From: Alviniconcha marisindica
Taxonomy: Eukaryota; Mollusca; Gastropoda; Provannidae
DNA: 64,000 nucleotides
Direction of reading: 5' to 3'
NCBI GenBank assembly: GCA_018857735.1
Contig: JABMCL010000714.1
Span: 341,001 to 405,000 of the forward strand
Part shown: one piece after another, positions 10,248 through 21,636 of the stretch
How positions within the stretch are numbered: position 1 is the first letter of the stretch
Layout of the letters: each line of letters begins with the position of its first letter
Translations under genes and position numbers: made by a program
Notes under the pieces: model-generated
What the model saw: the letters and a program-made list of their open reading frames with translations, nothing else
Database searches by the model: none
Told to the model about the DNA's origin: nothing

Positions 10248-12159
10248 TCCTTATCCGGGTGCAAGTTTTTTTGTTTGTTTTTTATAACTAGTGAGTGTAT
10301 GTCTGATATTTGCCCATTTGCCAAACCAGGGCACTTCCACTCAAAACACACTAACCTTTTTAAAAACAACATTTCATTTCCTCCACTGTCATTGTGCCTT
10401 AACTTTGTGTTCCTTGCCTAGTAGAAGGAACCTGGATATGCACACTGACAGTGACTCTGTATCACAGCTGTGATATTTGTGTTTGTATTAACAGGGGGGT
10501 GATATTATGGTGGTACTAAATGTCAAATATATATCCAGCCTGATGTTTGTCTTGAGGTGACCCTGTGCAGTTTAAGGGATGTTAAGCTCCAACAGCTTAC
10601 TCGAGATGGATGCAGTGCTGACATGTATGAATGGATGGGGGTATTGTTTATTGGTACAATGTATCAGTGGGCAGCAGGCTGACTCAGTCCACCAAATTGC
10701 AACACTGTGGGATACAGTGTATACTTAAGAGGCACATACATATTATATTGTTACAGTGTTTGTGGTGTGTTCATGGGTACAGTGTATTGTCAATGATGAC
10801 GTAGAGCTTACACAGTGGGTTTGTGTGATATACTCAGAAATCAGAAAAAGTCAGTTGTGTAAGTTTTGCCATGGCCAATTAGTCTTGACAAGCTGGCTAT
10901 GAGCAAACTGACTCAACTCATGTTTCCTATTTCATGATTAACCATGATGGAGGCCTATTGTGTGAGCTGTTAATTGCACATAAATTTAGAACAGAAGTCA
11001 GTGCCTTGAATTAATGCAAACTTCTGGCCATCATCTTTTGAGTGTGACTTTTCACCCCACAAGCAGAAGAATCTGCAACAAAATAATATTCAGATGAAGT
11101 CTTGCCATATTATCAGATCATGCAGATGGGTCCCCCCCCCCCCCCCCCACCCCCCCAAAAAAAGAAAGAAAAAAACAGTGCTCAAAGAGTCAAAACATGG
11201 CTTGTTGGTTGTAGTGGTAATGTCGGCCATGTCATGGCAGTACTCATAATTACTCATAGTTTCCTTAATGACACTATTATTTTCTTTCTGTTGCATCAGA
11301 TCAATCCTTCAAAAATCCTTGAAGAAAAATAGTGTGGTTTTGTTTTCTGCTTCCTTCAGAAGTCTGTCTACATCATTTGATACATGATCATGATGATGAA
11401 ACCACCGTCTTGGAATCATTTCTAAGACTTCTACCATTGTTTCTTCCCATTTACAGCCTTCTAAAAAGTCAAACTTCAACGCAAATGTTTCATTGCCTTC
11501 TAAAAAAATCAAACTTCAGCTGAAATGTTTCATCTTGCTTCAGTGCCATTCTGCTGACTAGCACTGTGTTTATGGTATTGTTACATTGCTTGTTTGATCA
11601 ATTTCAGCTCGCCTTCATATAACCATCCTGATTGACTGTGTGTAAAAAACAAGTTCTTTCCTTCCTTCAGTTCCATCACATGTCAGAGGTCATATGTCAT
11701 AACCTTATCCCACAGCCAACCACTGTTCACTAAAATGTAAAATCATGCGTGGAAGTTTTCACGTGTTTTGTTTTTTCACTACTGTCTTCACAGTACACCA
11801 CCGTAGTTTAACCAGCTTAAGAACAACAACACTGAAGAGAGTAATAAGGGGCATTAACTGTATGTGGTGCAGTGAGGGATACAGTGTATGGTTATTGACT
11901 TGGTGTACTATTGCCCTGCATGTTGATTTTTCTTTAACCTGGTATGGATAAATTAGATGGAATGGTCGGCGATACCAGCATGTCCTAGCCTTATGTGCTC
12001 TTTTAACAGGGGTAATATTGAAGGGACTAACTCTTCAAAAAATTGTGTCTGATGTTTGTGTATGTATGTTTGATGTTTGCTTTTATGATTGGTTTTGTAG
12101 ACTGACTTGACAGAGGGTTGATGTATATGTGAGAAGAGTTTAGAAATGTGTATTTGCTT

Positions 12160-12235
12160 GTGACCTGAGTTTGATTGTCCTGAGGTGACCCTGTGTGGTT
12201 GACAGGACATTAAAATCCAATTACTACTACTACTT
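12160..12235 (+). mobile_element. Short 3' tail fragment of dispersed SINE family E
   Basis: The sequence 'cctgagtttgattgtcctgaggtgaccctgtgtggttgacaggacattaaaatccaatt' followed by (ACT)n recurs almost unchanged in inverse orientation at 36811-36892. Weaker copies lie at 47149-47205, 14465-14505 and 10550-10590. Only the last 80 or so bases are present each time, ending in a trinucleotide tail, which fits 5'-truncated retroposons. Confidence 0.7.
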
Positions 12236-12239
12236 GAGC

Positions 12240-12960
12240 GATGCAGTGTATTAACGTTACTGACTTAATGTCATATTGCCCTAGGTATGCCACCTAGGGC
12301 AATATGAGGAATGCAGTGTACTGTTGCCCTACATGTGGAATTTGAGGAAAACAGTGTGTTGCTACTGACTTAGTGTACTATTACCCTACATGTGGCATGT
12401 TTCTGCTGATTTAGTGTACTATTACCTTACATGTGGCATGTTGAGGGATACAGTGTATTGTTGTTGACTTGGTGTACTATTGCCCTACATGTGGCATGTT
12501 GAGGAATACAGTGCATTGTTACTTAGTGTATTATTACTGTACATGTGGCATACTAATATAATTTCTACTAACTTAGTGTACTATTACCTACATGCGGCAT
12601 GTTGAGGGATACAGTGTACTGTTATTGGCTTGGTGTACTTTTGCCCTACATGTGGCATGTTGAGGGATACAGTGTACTGTTATTGGCTTAGTGTACTATT
12701 GCCCTACATGTAGCACGTGGAGGAATACAGTGCATTGTTACTTAGTGCATTATTACCCTACATGTGGCATATTTCTACTAACTTAGTGTAGTTACCCTAC
12801 ATGTGGCATGTTGAGGGACACAGTGTACTGTTACTAGCTCAGTGTACTATTGCCCTACATGTGGCATGTTGAGGGATGCAGTGTATTGTTATTGGCTTAC
12901 TGTATTGTTGCCCTGCATGTGGCATGTTGAGGGATACAGTGTATTGTTACTGGTGGATGC
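12240..12960 (+). repeat. Minisatellite, period about 58-60 bases, about 12 units
   Basis: The unit is roughly 'gttgagggatacagtgtactgttattggcttagtgtactattgccctacatgtggcat'. Units vary by substitutions and by deletion of the middle. Unit copies continue in decayed form to about 13520. It lies in the probable 3'UTR of SLC35B3. A perfect 8-base inverted repeat, GCCCTAGG/CCTAGGGC, sits at the left end (about 12279-12302). Confidence 0.9.
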
Positions 12961-14006
12961 AGTATATGATTAGTAGATACAGTGTCATCTTTACATTGCT
13001 TGTGATGTGTTGAAGAACAGGGTGCATGACCAGTTGATACAGTGTATTTTTACAAATTTGTAAGTTAAGAAGTGTGCCAGTGGAAACAGTTTATGAATGT
13101 AGATGTCATACATATGGATATTATGACCGACTGCTTGCTATGTGTTGAGGGACACAGAGAACGTCTGTTGATACAACATAGTATTATGTTGCTGTCAGTG
13201 CATCAATGTGTGCTGATGGATATAGTATGTATTCAATAGATACAGTGTAATCTTACATTACTTGTGGTATGTTGAGGGGCCTGCAGGGTTTATGACCAGT
13301 TGATACGGAGTACATTTACGTTACTATCAGTTCATAAAGGTATGCTGATGGAAACGGCATGTGGCTTCACCAGCATTTGTTGAGGGACACTTTACAGTCT
13401 GTATATCATAAATGATACAAGGGATGATGTATATAAAATATGTAGAACTGATTAAATACAGGCCATTTATTGTGTTGCATTGAATGCATTGTGGGATGTT
13501 GAGGGACGGTGTAAAAAACAAAACAAGGTTTAACGTTTTTGTCATCAGCTCACTTTACACAGAGGAAACCTACACAAACTTTATGCACTGAGCAAAATTT
13601 AATGTTTCAGATGGAAACTTTCCCTTACTGTGATAGCATAGTGGACAGGTATCGTACCACTGTTGGAGAACTTGTCAGTTGCCTTTAAGGGGTTGATGTG
13701 AAAGGACGTGCTCTGTCACTACTCTGACAGCCTCACTGTAATATGTAACAGTTAATGTTAAGATAGTTAATTATGCAGCTCTTAAGATGGTTACACAAGC
13801 AAAAGTCTTGGTATGTTCTCACACAATGAATCTCAGAGTCCAAGCAAAAGAATTTAAACACAAAACTTTAATCTGTATTATGAGTAGCACTGTATGCAAG
13901 AGGGTTTTAGTTTTGTAACAACAATGATGATTGTACTAACTGGTATTCTTAACAGTTTTATGTCTAATTAACTGTTGTACACTTCTTTATGGTGATTGTG
14001 ATATTA

Positions 14007-14012
14007 AATAAA
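14007..14012 (+). terminator. Candidate poly(A) signal for SLC35B3
   Basis: AATAAA lies in an A/T-rich context followed by a GT-rich stretch (gtgcacactgtgtaatgtttttatttgtttg), which is the usual layout of an animal cleavage site. A second AATAAA is at 14120-14125. On the opposite strand TTTATT at 14043-14048 could end the converging TTC39 transcript. None of these can be confirmed without transcripts. Confidence 0.4.
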
Positions 14013-14513
14013 CTGCAGGGTTTGTGCACACTGTGTAATGTTTTTATTTGTTTGTTCTTTTCTTCTTCTTTGTTGTTGTACTTATTGTTCATTTGTTGGC
14101 TTTTTCTGGAGTTCTTAACAATAAAAATACCATATACATGAACTAGTTTATATATTTAACAAATCACATAAAGCTTTAGTTGGATAGAAGATGACCAGTT
14201 CATACACAACTTTAATTTTTTACAACTGTCTGATGCTGCTGTAACCTCAAAATGTCAAGGTCACTGAAAGTAATATGCATGGGCAAAGCTTGTACCATAT
14301 TGCAGTTTGATATTATTACATTTGAGAAATTGCAACATTTAACATTTTATCTGCCAAATGGTTATAGCCAGCCTCACAATGATAAAAACTAAATTGCACT
14401 TTTATATACAAGTCAAAAAGGTGTGAATCTTTCCCAGCTGTATAAATTTTACATGGCAGTGTTTCATTGTCCCGAAGTGACCCTGTGTGGTTCACAGGAC
14501 ATTACCGTACACA

Positions 14514-14520
<7 letters not shown>

Positions 14521-14549
<29 letters not shown>
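14521..14549. repeat. TA dinucleotide microsatellite
   Basis: An uninterrupted TA run follows a SINE-tail fragment (14465-14505, 'gaagtgaccctgtgtggttcacaggacatta') and a short gtgtgt stretch. Confidence 0.85.
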
Positions 14550-14553
<4 letters not shown>

Positions 14554-15021
14554 TTTGTTTTTTTTAAATTCAGTTTTGGTAGCCTTGCTAATAATTCTGG
14601 CTCATTAGGATTTGTGTGTGTGTGTGTGTGTGTGTGTTGAATGTATCCTTATGTCTTTGTAAGTGCTCTTGGCTCCTACAAGATGGGGTGCCATAAATAA
14701 ACTATTAACGTTACATGTTATGCCTTGGTATAGTTGCGAACCATGCTGTTTTAGTAAAGTGGGGGAACTGTTGCCACAGACAGTCTGAATATGAAATAGA
14801 TGAAACAAGAAGCTGGTATTAGTCTGGTCATCATTATTTTCAAATGCACTGATTAAAGTTTTGTTTGAGGCAATGCATCAGTTCTGTGGGTACTGGGTAT
14901 TTTAAATGAATTTTGTGTGTGTGCCATATTGTCAAATGCACAAACAAATTCAACAGTTCTCCAGAAGATCTTTGTAAAGTATCATCTGCATGATTGAAAT
15001 GAAACCAGTAGGTGTGCATCT

Positions 15022-15022
15022 T

Positions 15023-15063
<41 letters not shown>
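15022..15063. repeat. (TG)n-(AG)n compound microsatellite
   Basis: A TG tract is joined directly to an AG tract, the same compound type that recurs at 3750-3838, 4126-4220, 27690-27720 and 27910-27950. Confidence 0.85.
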
Positions 15064-15065
<2 letters not shown>

Positions 15066-16674
15066 TAATGAATGTCAGTTTGCAGAACTCTGAATGTCCA
15101 TGGGAGGGGAAGGGGTGCATGCATGTGCACTTCTCAAACGCCCAACCAAAGATACAAATATGCACTGATTTGACAAAGTTTATGTTTTATGAATATTTGT
15201 GACATAGCCATTATTCTTAAAGAGAGAAAAAAATGAGAAGAAGTTCTTTGCCCTGGAAAACACCGCACAAGCGAAGTGCAAGACGTTCCTTTGTTCACTG
15301 GTGTATGGTCATGATTCCAATTATGTGATACAAGTGACTACAAAAACCAAAGAAAAATACACAAGATGAAGATAGGATAAATTACCAGACAATAAAAAGA
15401 AGCATCAATATCAACAAGCCTATATAAACATTTTTTGTATATGTAAAAAAATAAAACAACATTAAACACATACCCATGTACACACGTATGTGCATCCACT
15501 GCCACATTCACTTTCAAATCTCTTCAAAACAGAAGTACCAGAAGAGGAACAAAACGGGAAACCCAGTTGCTGAAGCAAAGCTGGTAAATGGTAATGATAA
15601 AATAATTGTGCATGCAGATGGCTCAAATCTTGTGGGTCAGTGGTGTACATTATGGTATAGTACCCATCTGGTGTGAAATCAGTAGTCCCAGCTGCATTTG
15701 TTACAGGCATTGCAGAAAGTCACACAAAAATACTGTCACTGATACCACCAATAATGGCACTAACATTTCTAGCTGAAAATGGCACTTGTCTAAAGATCAT
15801 GTTGTTACATTTTAAAAAAAAAAAAAAAGTTCCCAAATTCAACTTGTGACTGAAAATAGCTGAAGGTGACCCAAGCCAGCATAAGACGTAATGCCTGACA
15901 CAGGTTGTCATCGTCATGCAGTTTCAGAGCTCTTGCTTAAACAGTACATGAGGTTTTTATCATTGTGTCCATAAATATGACAATCACCTTATGTCTGAAT
16001 CAAGGAAATACATCATTATACAATCACTGCCACTGTGACCTTGAATTAGTTTAAATTTAACCCAGTACACAAAAACTGGCATCAAAGCATAAAGCTAACT
16101 AGAGTTACCATCATTCTAAGTTCAAATGATCCTGACACCTAGTCTGAGAATGAGCCAACATAATAGTTTTCCTGTCAACTGCCTCCCTTACATGCCAAAA
16201 TCACAGATGATGCAATGTGCATGACCTTGTTAGTGTCTAAAACCATACTTCAACATGTTTGCTCGCTCATGTGAATTTTTTCTTAGGACTGTGCTAAAAC
16301 AAAGATTTTCAGAAAACTGAAATATACGTTATAACATATGCAAAGGTCATGCAAACTGTTTTGTGTGCGGTCTTCACTCTGCCTAAAACAACCTTGCAAA
16401 GTTGACATTTAATCAGATAAGAACTTGCCCAGAAAATCTGAGCAGTTTATCCTTTTCTGTGACCTTGAAATGATGTCAACATTGTATAGTCCCTCAAACC
16501 AGTGTGAAAATTTAATACTCTATAGATGGTGCAATGCAAAGTTTTAATTGTTGCAGAGCCTCTGAGAAAGAGTCTACATTAAAGTGTTTTCAACATATAG
16601 CTAATGCTCTGATGAACACTTGTTACATGATAACCAAGATATTTTTGTGAAAGTCTGTAGATGAAAAGATCTTT

Positions 16675-17115
16675 TTGCACATGACTGATCAGGCCAGTTA
16701 GTTTTTAACACTCTGTCAGCAGCACAGGTCAAGAGCTTTCACACAAGGCTGATTAGGCCAGTTAGTTTTTAACATTTGGTCAGCAGCATAGGTCAAGAGC
16801 TTTTCCCACAAGGCTGATTAGGCCAGTTAGTTTTTAACACTCAAACAGCATAGGTCAGGAGCTTTTCCCACAAGGCTGATTAGGCCTGTTAGTTTTTAAC
16901 ACTCAGTCAACAGCACATGCCAAGAGCTTTTCCCACAAGGCTGATTAGGCCAGTTAATTTTTAACACTCTGTCAACAGCATAGGTCAAGAGCTTTTCCCA
17001 CAAGGCAGATTAGGCCAGTTAGTTTTTAACACTCGGTCAACAGCACATGTCAAGAGCTTTTCCCACAAGGCTGATTAGGACAGTTAGTTTTTAACACTCA
17101 GTCAACAGCACAGGT
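16675..17115. repeat. Minisatellite with 65-base unit, about 7 copies
   Basis: Each unit reads approximately 'caaggctgattaggccagttagtttttaacactcagtcaacagcacaggtcaagagcttttccca'. Units are 90 percent or more alike, with single-base changes and a few short deletions. No reading frame persists, since 65 is not a multiple of three. It lies in the gene-free stretch between SLC35B3 and TTC39. Confidence 0.92.
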
Positions 17116-19862
17116 CACATGTGGATGACTGTCTTGAGAAAATCAAAGTGAAACAGACTGGTCTTAATCCTTGTCACACTGTTCATCGCCATGTGATGCT
17201 AATGCAACACTTTGTGTATTATATATAATCTCCTCCAAAGTTGTCGCTATTAATTGAGTAATAAGCACATGAGGATGACAGGCAGTCACAATGCAATCTG
17301 AGGAAAGTGCAGTTTCCACATTTTTAGCCAACAAATGGGGATAGCATTGTAAGTATGTGTGTAAAAGACTGAGCAAAAGAAAGACAAGAAAGATCAATCT
17401 TTCAATCCCGCCAGAACTTTCAGTTTTACAAAATAATGATTTTGTTTGTGTTGTGTTCTGTTAAAACTCTTAAAAACAAAATATAGTATGATCTTGCACT
17501 TTACCACATGTATGGGTACATTGATAGAGTTCTCTCATATAAAAGTCACACACCCAGACACAGACACACATACACACTCTCTCTTCTTGTCTTTCTCAAA
17601 ATCGCTGATAAAGACAGATGTACACACAGCATGATGACAAATTACATGATGAAAAACTGACCAAAATGTGATGATGGCAAACTGCCAACAATTCACATAA
17701 CTGAAAAAAGAAATGTACTTATGTCTGTTATGGTACATTGTACCAGGTCACAAAACTGTTTTCCCCAGCATAATTTCATGTCAAATGAGTTTACCTGGGG
17801 TGGACTATGTACATGTAGATCTTTGTGACTGATCTGACATGCATGTCTATAGCAGACTTCACAGGGAAATCATGTGGACCATTTGCATCAACACTGTACT
17901 GCATTACATCAAGGAAGAGGGAGGGGGATACACAAGTAGGTAACACAATGCAATTAACAAAAAGGATTTCTTCCATAAAACTTTTGTTGTACTTGCAATA
18001 CGGTTCATGAATATCAGATCTGAAGTTGAGCAGCAAAATCTTAAAATGAGTGATATGCTTACTGACACATAAGTTGTTCAATCTCACAGTCAGTGTCAAC
18101 CAAAAAAAGGTCTACCATAACAATGAAAATCAAAGGAGAAGAAGAATTGGTCATGGATTAAAATCAAATACTGGTGATGAAAATACGATAAAACAGAAAT
18201 TAAAAACAACAAGAACAAAATAATCTGAACATATTTTCATGGACTATGCTGGTATGCATTATGAAAACAGTACATGCAATGGTAACAAGTTGACATTTTG
18301 CTTTGGAAGAAACAGCTTCACAAAAGCTTTGAGCTGGAATTTTGAGAGAATGAACATAATGTTGGGGACAAAATGTATTTTGTTCTTGTAGTTAGAATGT
18401 ACATTTTACAACTACACTGAAATGTGCATGACAGTTTCACATAACAAAGACATGAATATAAAGCAAAACTGAAATAGAAGAAAAGCTTCAAGCCACAACA
18501 AGCTTCCAATCACACAATACCCAGTAACTAAACAACTGTGTACAATATGCCTTGAGTATGAACAAAACTGCAGATCCTGAGTACATAAAAAACTCCAGCT
18601 GCCACTGCTTAAACGTGAACCCTCAGTTGTTCTGGACAAGCTGTGCTTACCTATGATTTGCACTCTGTGCAGCTGTACCTTGCATGCGCAGGAATAACCA
18701 TGTCTCCCCCAGAACAACTAGCAACACTCTTCTCTCCACCAAGGTTAGTTTGCCTTCATGCATTTTTTCTCCAGGCCCCACTGCATCCATCTGTTTCGGC
18801 TGGTTGTATTAAAATGGCCAATTATTCAACACCAACTCCAAGCCTGGACACTGTTTCGGTGAGTTACTATCAATATTTACATATGAAAGAGAGATCCATA
18901 ACCCCTACTGCAAGAATCATAACCCCTACTGCAAGAGTATTCTAGTCAGTTCAGTGCATTTCATAGCCCCCCCCCTCCCGAAAAACAAACTATAAACAGA
19001 TAAACAGACAAAATAAAATTCACAGTTGCATACATCTGAATCTTATTTTTAGCATTTAACTAGCATCAATTGCAGTTGGAAAAAAAGTCTTTGGACTTTC
19101 AAAGAAACCACATCCAAACTGGACTTAAGCAGTGGCAGCTAGTTTATGGTAACGGTATTTGTTTTTGTACAGAACTTATTAAATATTGAGATTCCATTGT
19201 AAATGCCTCAAAGGATTACCTGCTTCATCTATTTTTACAGGATATTCTAAACTGTACTGTATAACCAATATATACCAGATATTCTAGCACAACCAAATGA
19301 GCAAGAAATACATACCAGAGTATATACAGTTTATAGAGTATGTATGGTCTCCAAGTAAGTTAAATAAACAGAATGGAATATGACAGCAAATCCATCAATA
19401 ACAAATAAATGCCCCAAGAGGAAGAAGACAAATTAACTGCGAATGAAACAAGGGACACTGCATGCTGGTTACGAGTATGCCGAGTTGTTTTACTAGGCAG
19501 TAGAGGAACTAACAGGAATTGAAGGTGGAGGTTGGGGGGGGGGGGAAGGAGGGGGGGGGGCAATACTGAAGATTATACTGCACTGTTACCAGGCCAGCAG
19601 ATGTTTACTGCATTACGTTGGGCAATGATGTCATTAGCATGGTAAAAGGCTGAAAATGCAGGACCAACAGACAAGGCAAAAAGGGAAAAAAAAGAAAAGA
19701 AAAAGCAAGAGAAAAAAGCCAGTTGACATGAAAGGTAATCCAGGACGATAGTAAATGAATGTCTACCATAAATGTCCTTTTTCCTTTTTTCAAGACTGCC
19801 TTTCAGGTAAGTTTGAACATCAGAAAGACTACGTAAACTACAGTTTTGAAGAAAGGTGCAGC

Positions 19863-19944
19863 AGAGTCCAGATTCAACCCCACAGCCATCAGATCCTTAA
19901 GCTTATAAGGCCAGTGCTGTTACCACAAGGCCAAACTGGTTCAC
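19863..19944 (-). mobile_element. tRNA-like SINE head (minus strand)
   Basis: On the minus strand the sequence reads 'GTTTGGCCTTGTGGTAACAGCACTGGCC...GGGTTGAATCTGGACTCTG', with a box-A-like and a box-B-like block about 35-40 bases apart. This is tRNA-related, probably a SINE head or a decayed tRNA copy. No matching body was traced. Confidence 0.5.
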
Positions 19945-20199
19945 ACAAGAAACTGCAAGTTCACTTACAAAGGAATGCTAGCTCCCCTAAGTAAACCAGT
20001 ATGCAGTAAGAGTATGTAAAAGGCAGACCGTTGATCCAATATGTCATGTACATTTGCGATTATCGTCAGCATAAAAACTACCTGACATGATGTGATCTGA
20101 GGTTTAAATTACAGTGTCAGTGTTGATGCAGTTCTTCTGGTCAAATTTACTGTTTTCTATTCAATAAGTTGCACATGCATAAATACTAGCCTGTAACTG

Positions 20200-21636
20200 C
20201 AGACCTGTTTAGTCTACGCTTTTGGCGTAGAAATCTACACATTTGAAGCCCAAACTACGCATCTACGCTTGCATTACACAAACTACGCAAATGACTTCGT
20301 TTCGGCTACGCGATAGCGACGAGCGTAATTCGGTCCTCTTTTTTGATGCGATCCTATTTTTGACACGGCCGCCGTGTTCAAAAGGTACGTGCGCCCGCTT
20401 ATGATACGCGCGCATCAAGTCTTGCAATAGCAGCGCTGGTTTTGGCGCAAACATAGGTTCTGAACGCATCCGAAACTCCCTTCAGTTGGGAGAAAATGTC
20501 CGAGTCGAAGAAGCGAGCGTACGAAACTTCTTCTTCAGAAGACTCAGTGTTAGCCTCCAAAGGCTCTGCTGCTGCGATTAAAAGGAAGAAAGTTCCATCC
20601 CAGAAGTTTCTCCCAGCTGACCACTAAGTTTATCCGTGTTTGGTTCCTTCAAGGAAAGGCAGCGAACTTGTTCTTTGCACCACCTGCAAATCGGACTTTT
20701 ATCATGCAAGCATGGTGGTCGATTTGACTGTAAGCAACCTGTTGAGAGCAAGTCCTATAAGGAGTTCAAGGCGACTGGAAAGTTTTTTCCAGCTTCAGCT
20801 TCCCCCCCCCCATTTTAATGCAACAAACTGATATAGTTTTCCCGCACTTGTAAACATCGATAGCACTAGTCCGTAGAGTTATCTCCCTTGAGCAAATTTT
20901 TATCACCATTACAAAGAACGTGCGTTGTGATTGGCTACTTTGTTGGGGATCAGCCAATGAGAAAATTCGTTGCTCACACTGTTGTGAGGTCGGAAAAAAA
21001 TTGTACTAGGCTGTTGAGTAGGGTGCTTGCGGCCGGGGTTGTTTGTACAGGGGGGGGGGGGGGGGCTGACTGGCAGACTGATCTGTACAACTGCACTCTC
21101 ATTCTGAGTCAAGATGTTGGCTTTACAATTTTCCCACATTCACATTGCACGGCCCAGCAAGAGACCTGAACGGATCTACACCACTTGTGTGTGGCTGAGA
21201 CCTTGGTAGCAGTGCCATGCTGTCGCCTTACGTTTATATTTTCAGGCACTGTGGTCTTCTGATTCTGAAAATTATATCAATTCAGTCAAGCTCATAGAAA
21301 GGATGAGAGAAAGTGTGTGCTTGGTGTGTGTGTGTGTGTGTGAGTGTTGGACAAACTGATTATCTTGTCTAAATTTGTAACTGAGATAGATAGAACATAC
21401 TACAATTACAGTGTTACACTACAGCAAAATAATTGTATTTGTTGTTTTATTAAGTTTGTATAGACAAAGTTTCTTGTGTGTTATTTTGACTCGTTGAGTG
21501 AGAATGAAAATCTGAATGTGTGAATGATAAATCAGTCCAGTTTCAACTGATGCACTATGACTACACATTGTACCTCCTGACTACACATTTAGACTACCCA
21601 AACTACACTTGTGCATTTAGGGGGTAAACAGGTCTG
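20200..21636. mobile_element. hAT-like DNA transposon, deleted copy
   Basis: The ends carry a perfect 12-base inverted repeat, CAGACCTGTTTA at 20200-20211 and TAAACAGGTCTG at 21625-21636. The eight flanking bases (tgtaactg and tgtaagta) agree at six positions, fitting an aged 8-base target duplication of the hAT superfamily. Just inside each end are many copies of a short motif of the type (A/T/G)CTAC(G/A)C in both directions (about seven within 20210-20320, four within 21555-21615); repeated subterminal motifs are typical of hAT elements. The left part has many CpG sites, unlike the surrounding DNA. Only the start of a transposase frame is left, and it is frame-shifted. Confidence 0.78.
20496..20790 (+). 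pseudogene. Broken hAT-type transposase N-terminus with BED-like zinc finger
   Basis: An ATG at 20496 begins MSESKKRAYETSSSEDS and runs to a lysine/arginine-rich IKRKKV stretch and a stop at 20625. In another frame, from about 20629, the sequence continues with PCLVPSRKGSELVLC..CKSDF, and in a third frame with HGGRFDCK and ESKSYKEF. Read across the shifts this is the C..C...HGG..D...H..SK.H layout of the BED-like finger at the start of many hAT transposases. At least two frameshifts break it, the expected later His are Gln or Tyr, and no catalytic domain or dimerisation region follows. It is a dead remnant. Confidence 0.65.

Larger units (their letters stand above)
10248..14012 (+). other. 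Probable 3'UTR of SLC35B3 and downstream sequence
   Basis: No protein is recognised between the SLC35B3 stop and the AATAAA at 14007-14012. The stretch holds fragments of a SINE tail (10550-10590, 12160-12235), a minisatellite (12240-12960) and its decayed extension on either side (about 10600-10830 and 12960-13520, where 'gatacagtgta' and 'ttgaggga' recur). Whether the transcript runs the full 3.8 kb cannot be seen from sequence; earlier poly(A) sites are possible. Confidence 0.4.

Noticed and set aside
18412..18717. Possible minus-strand exon with a gtaagc donor near 18650
   Set aside because: No homology to any family I know and no acceptor in a matching phase could be defined.
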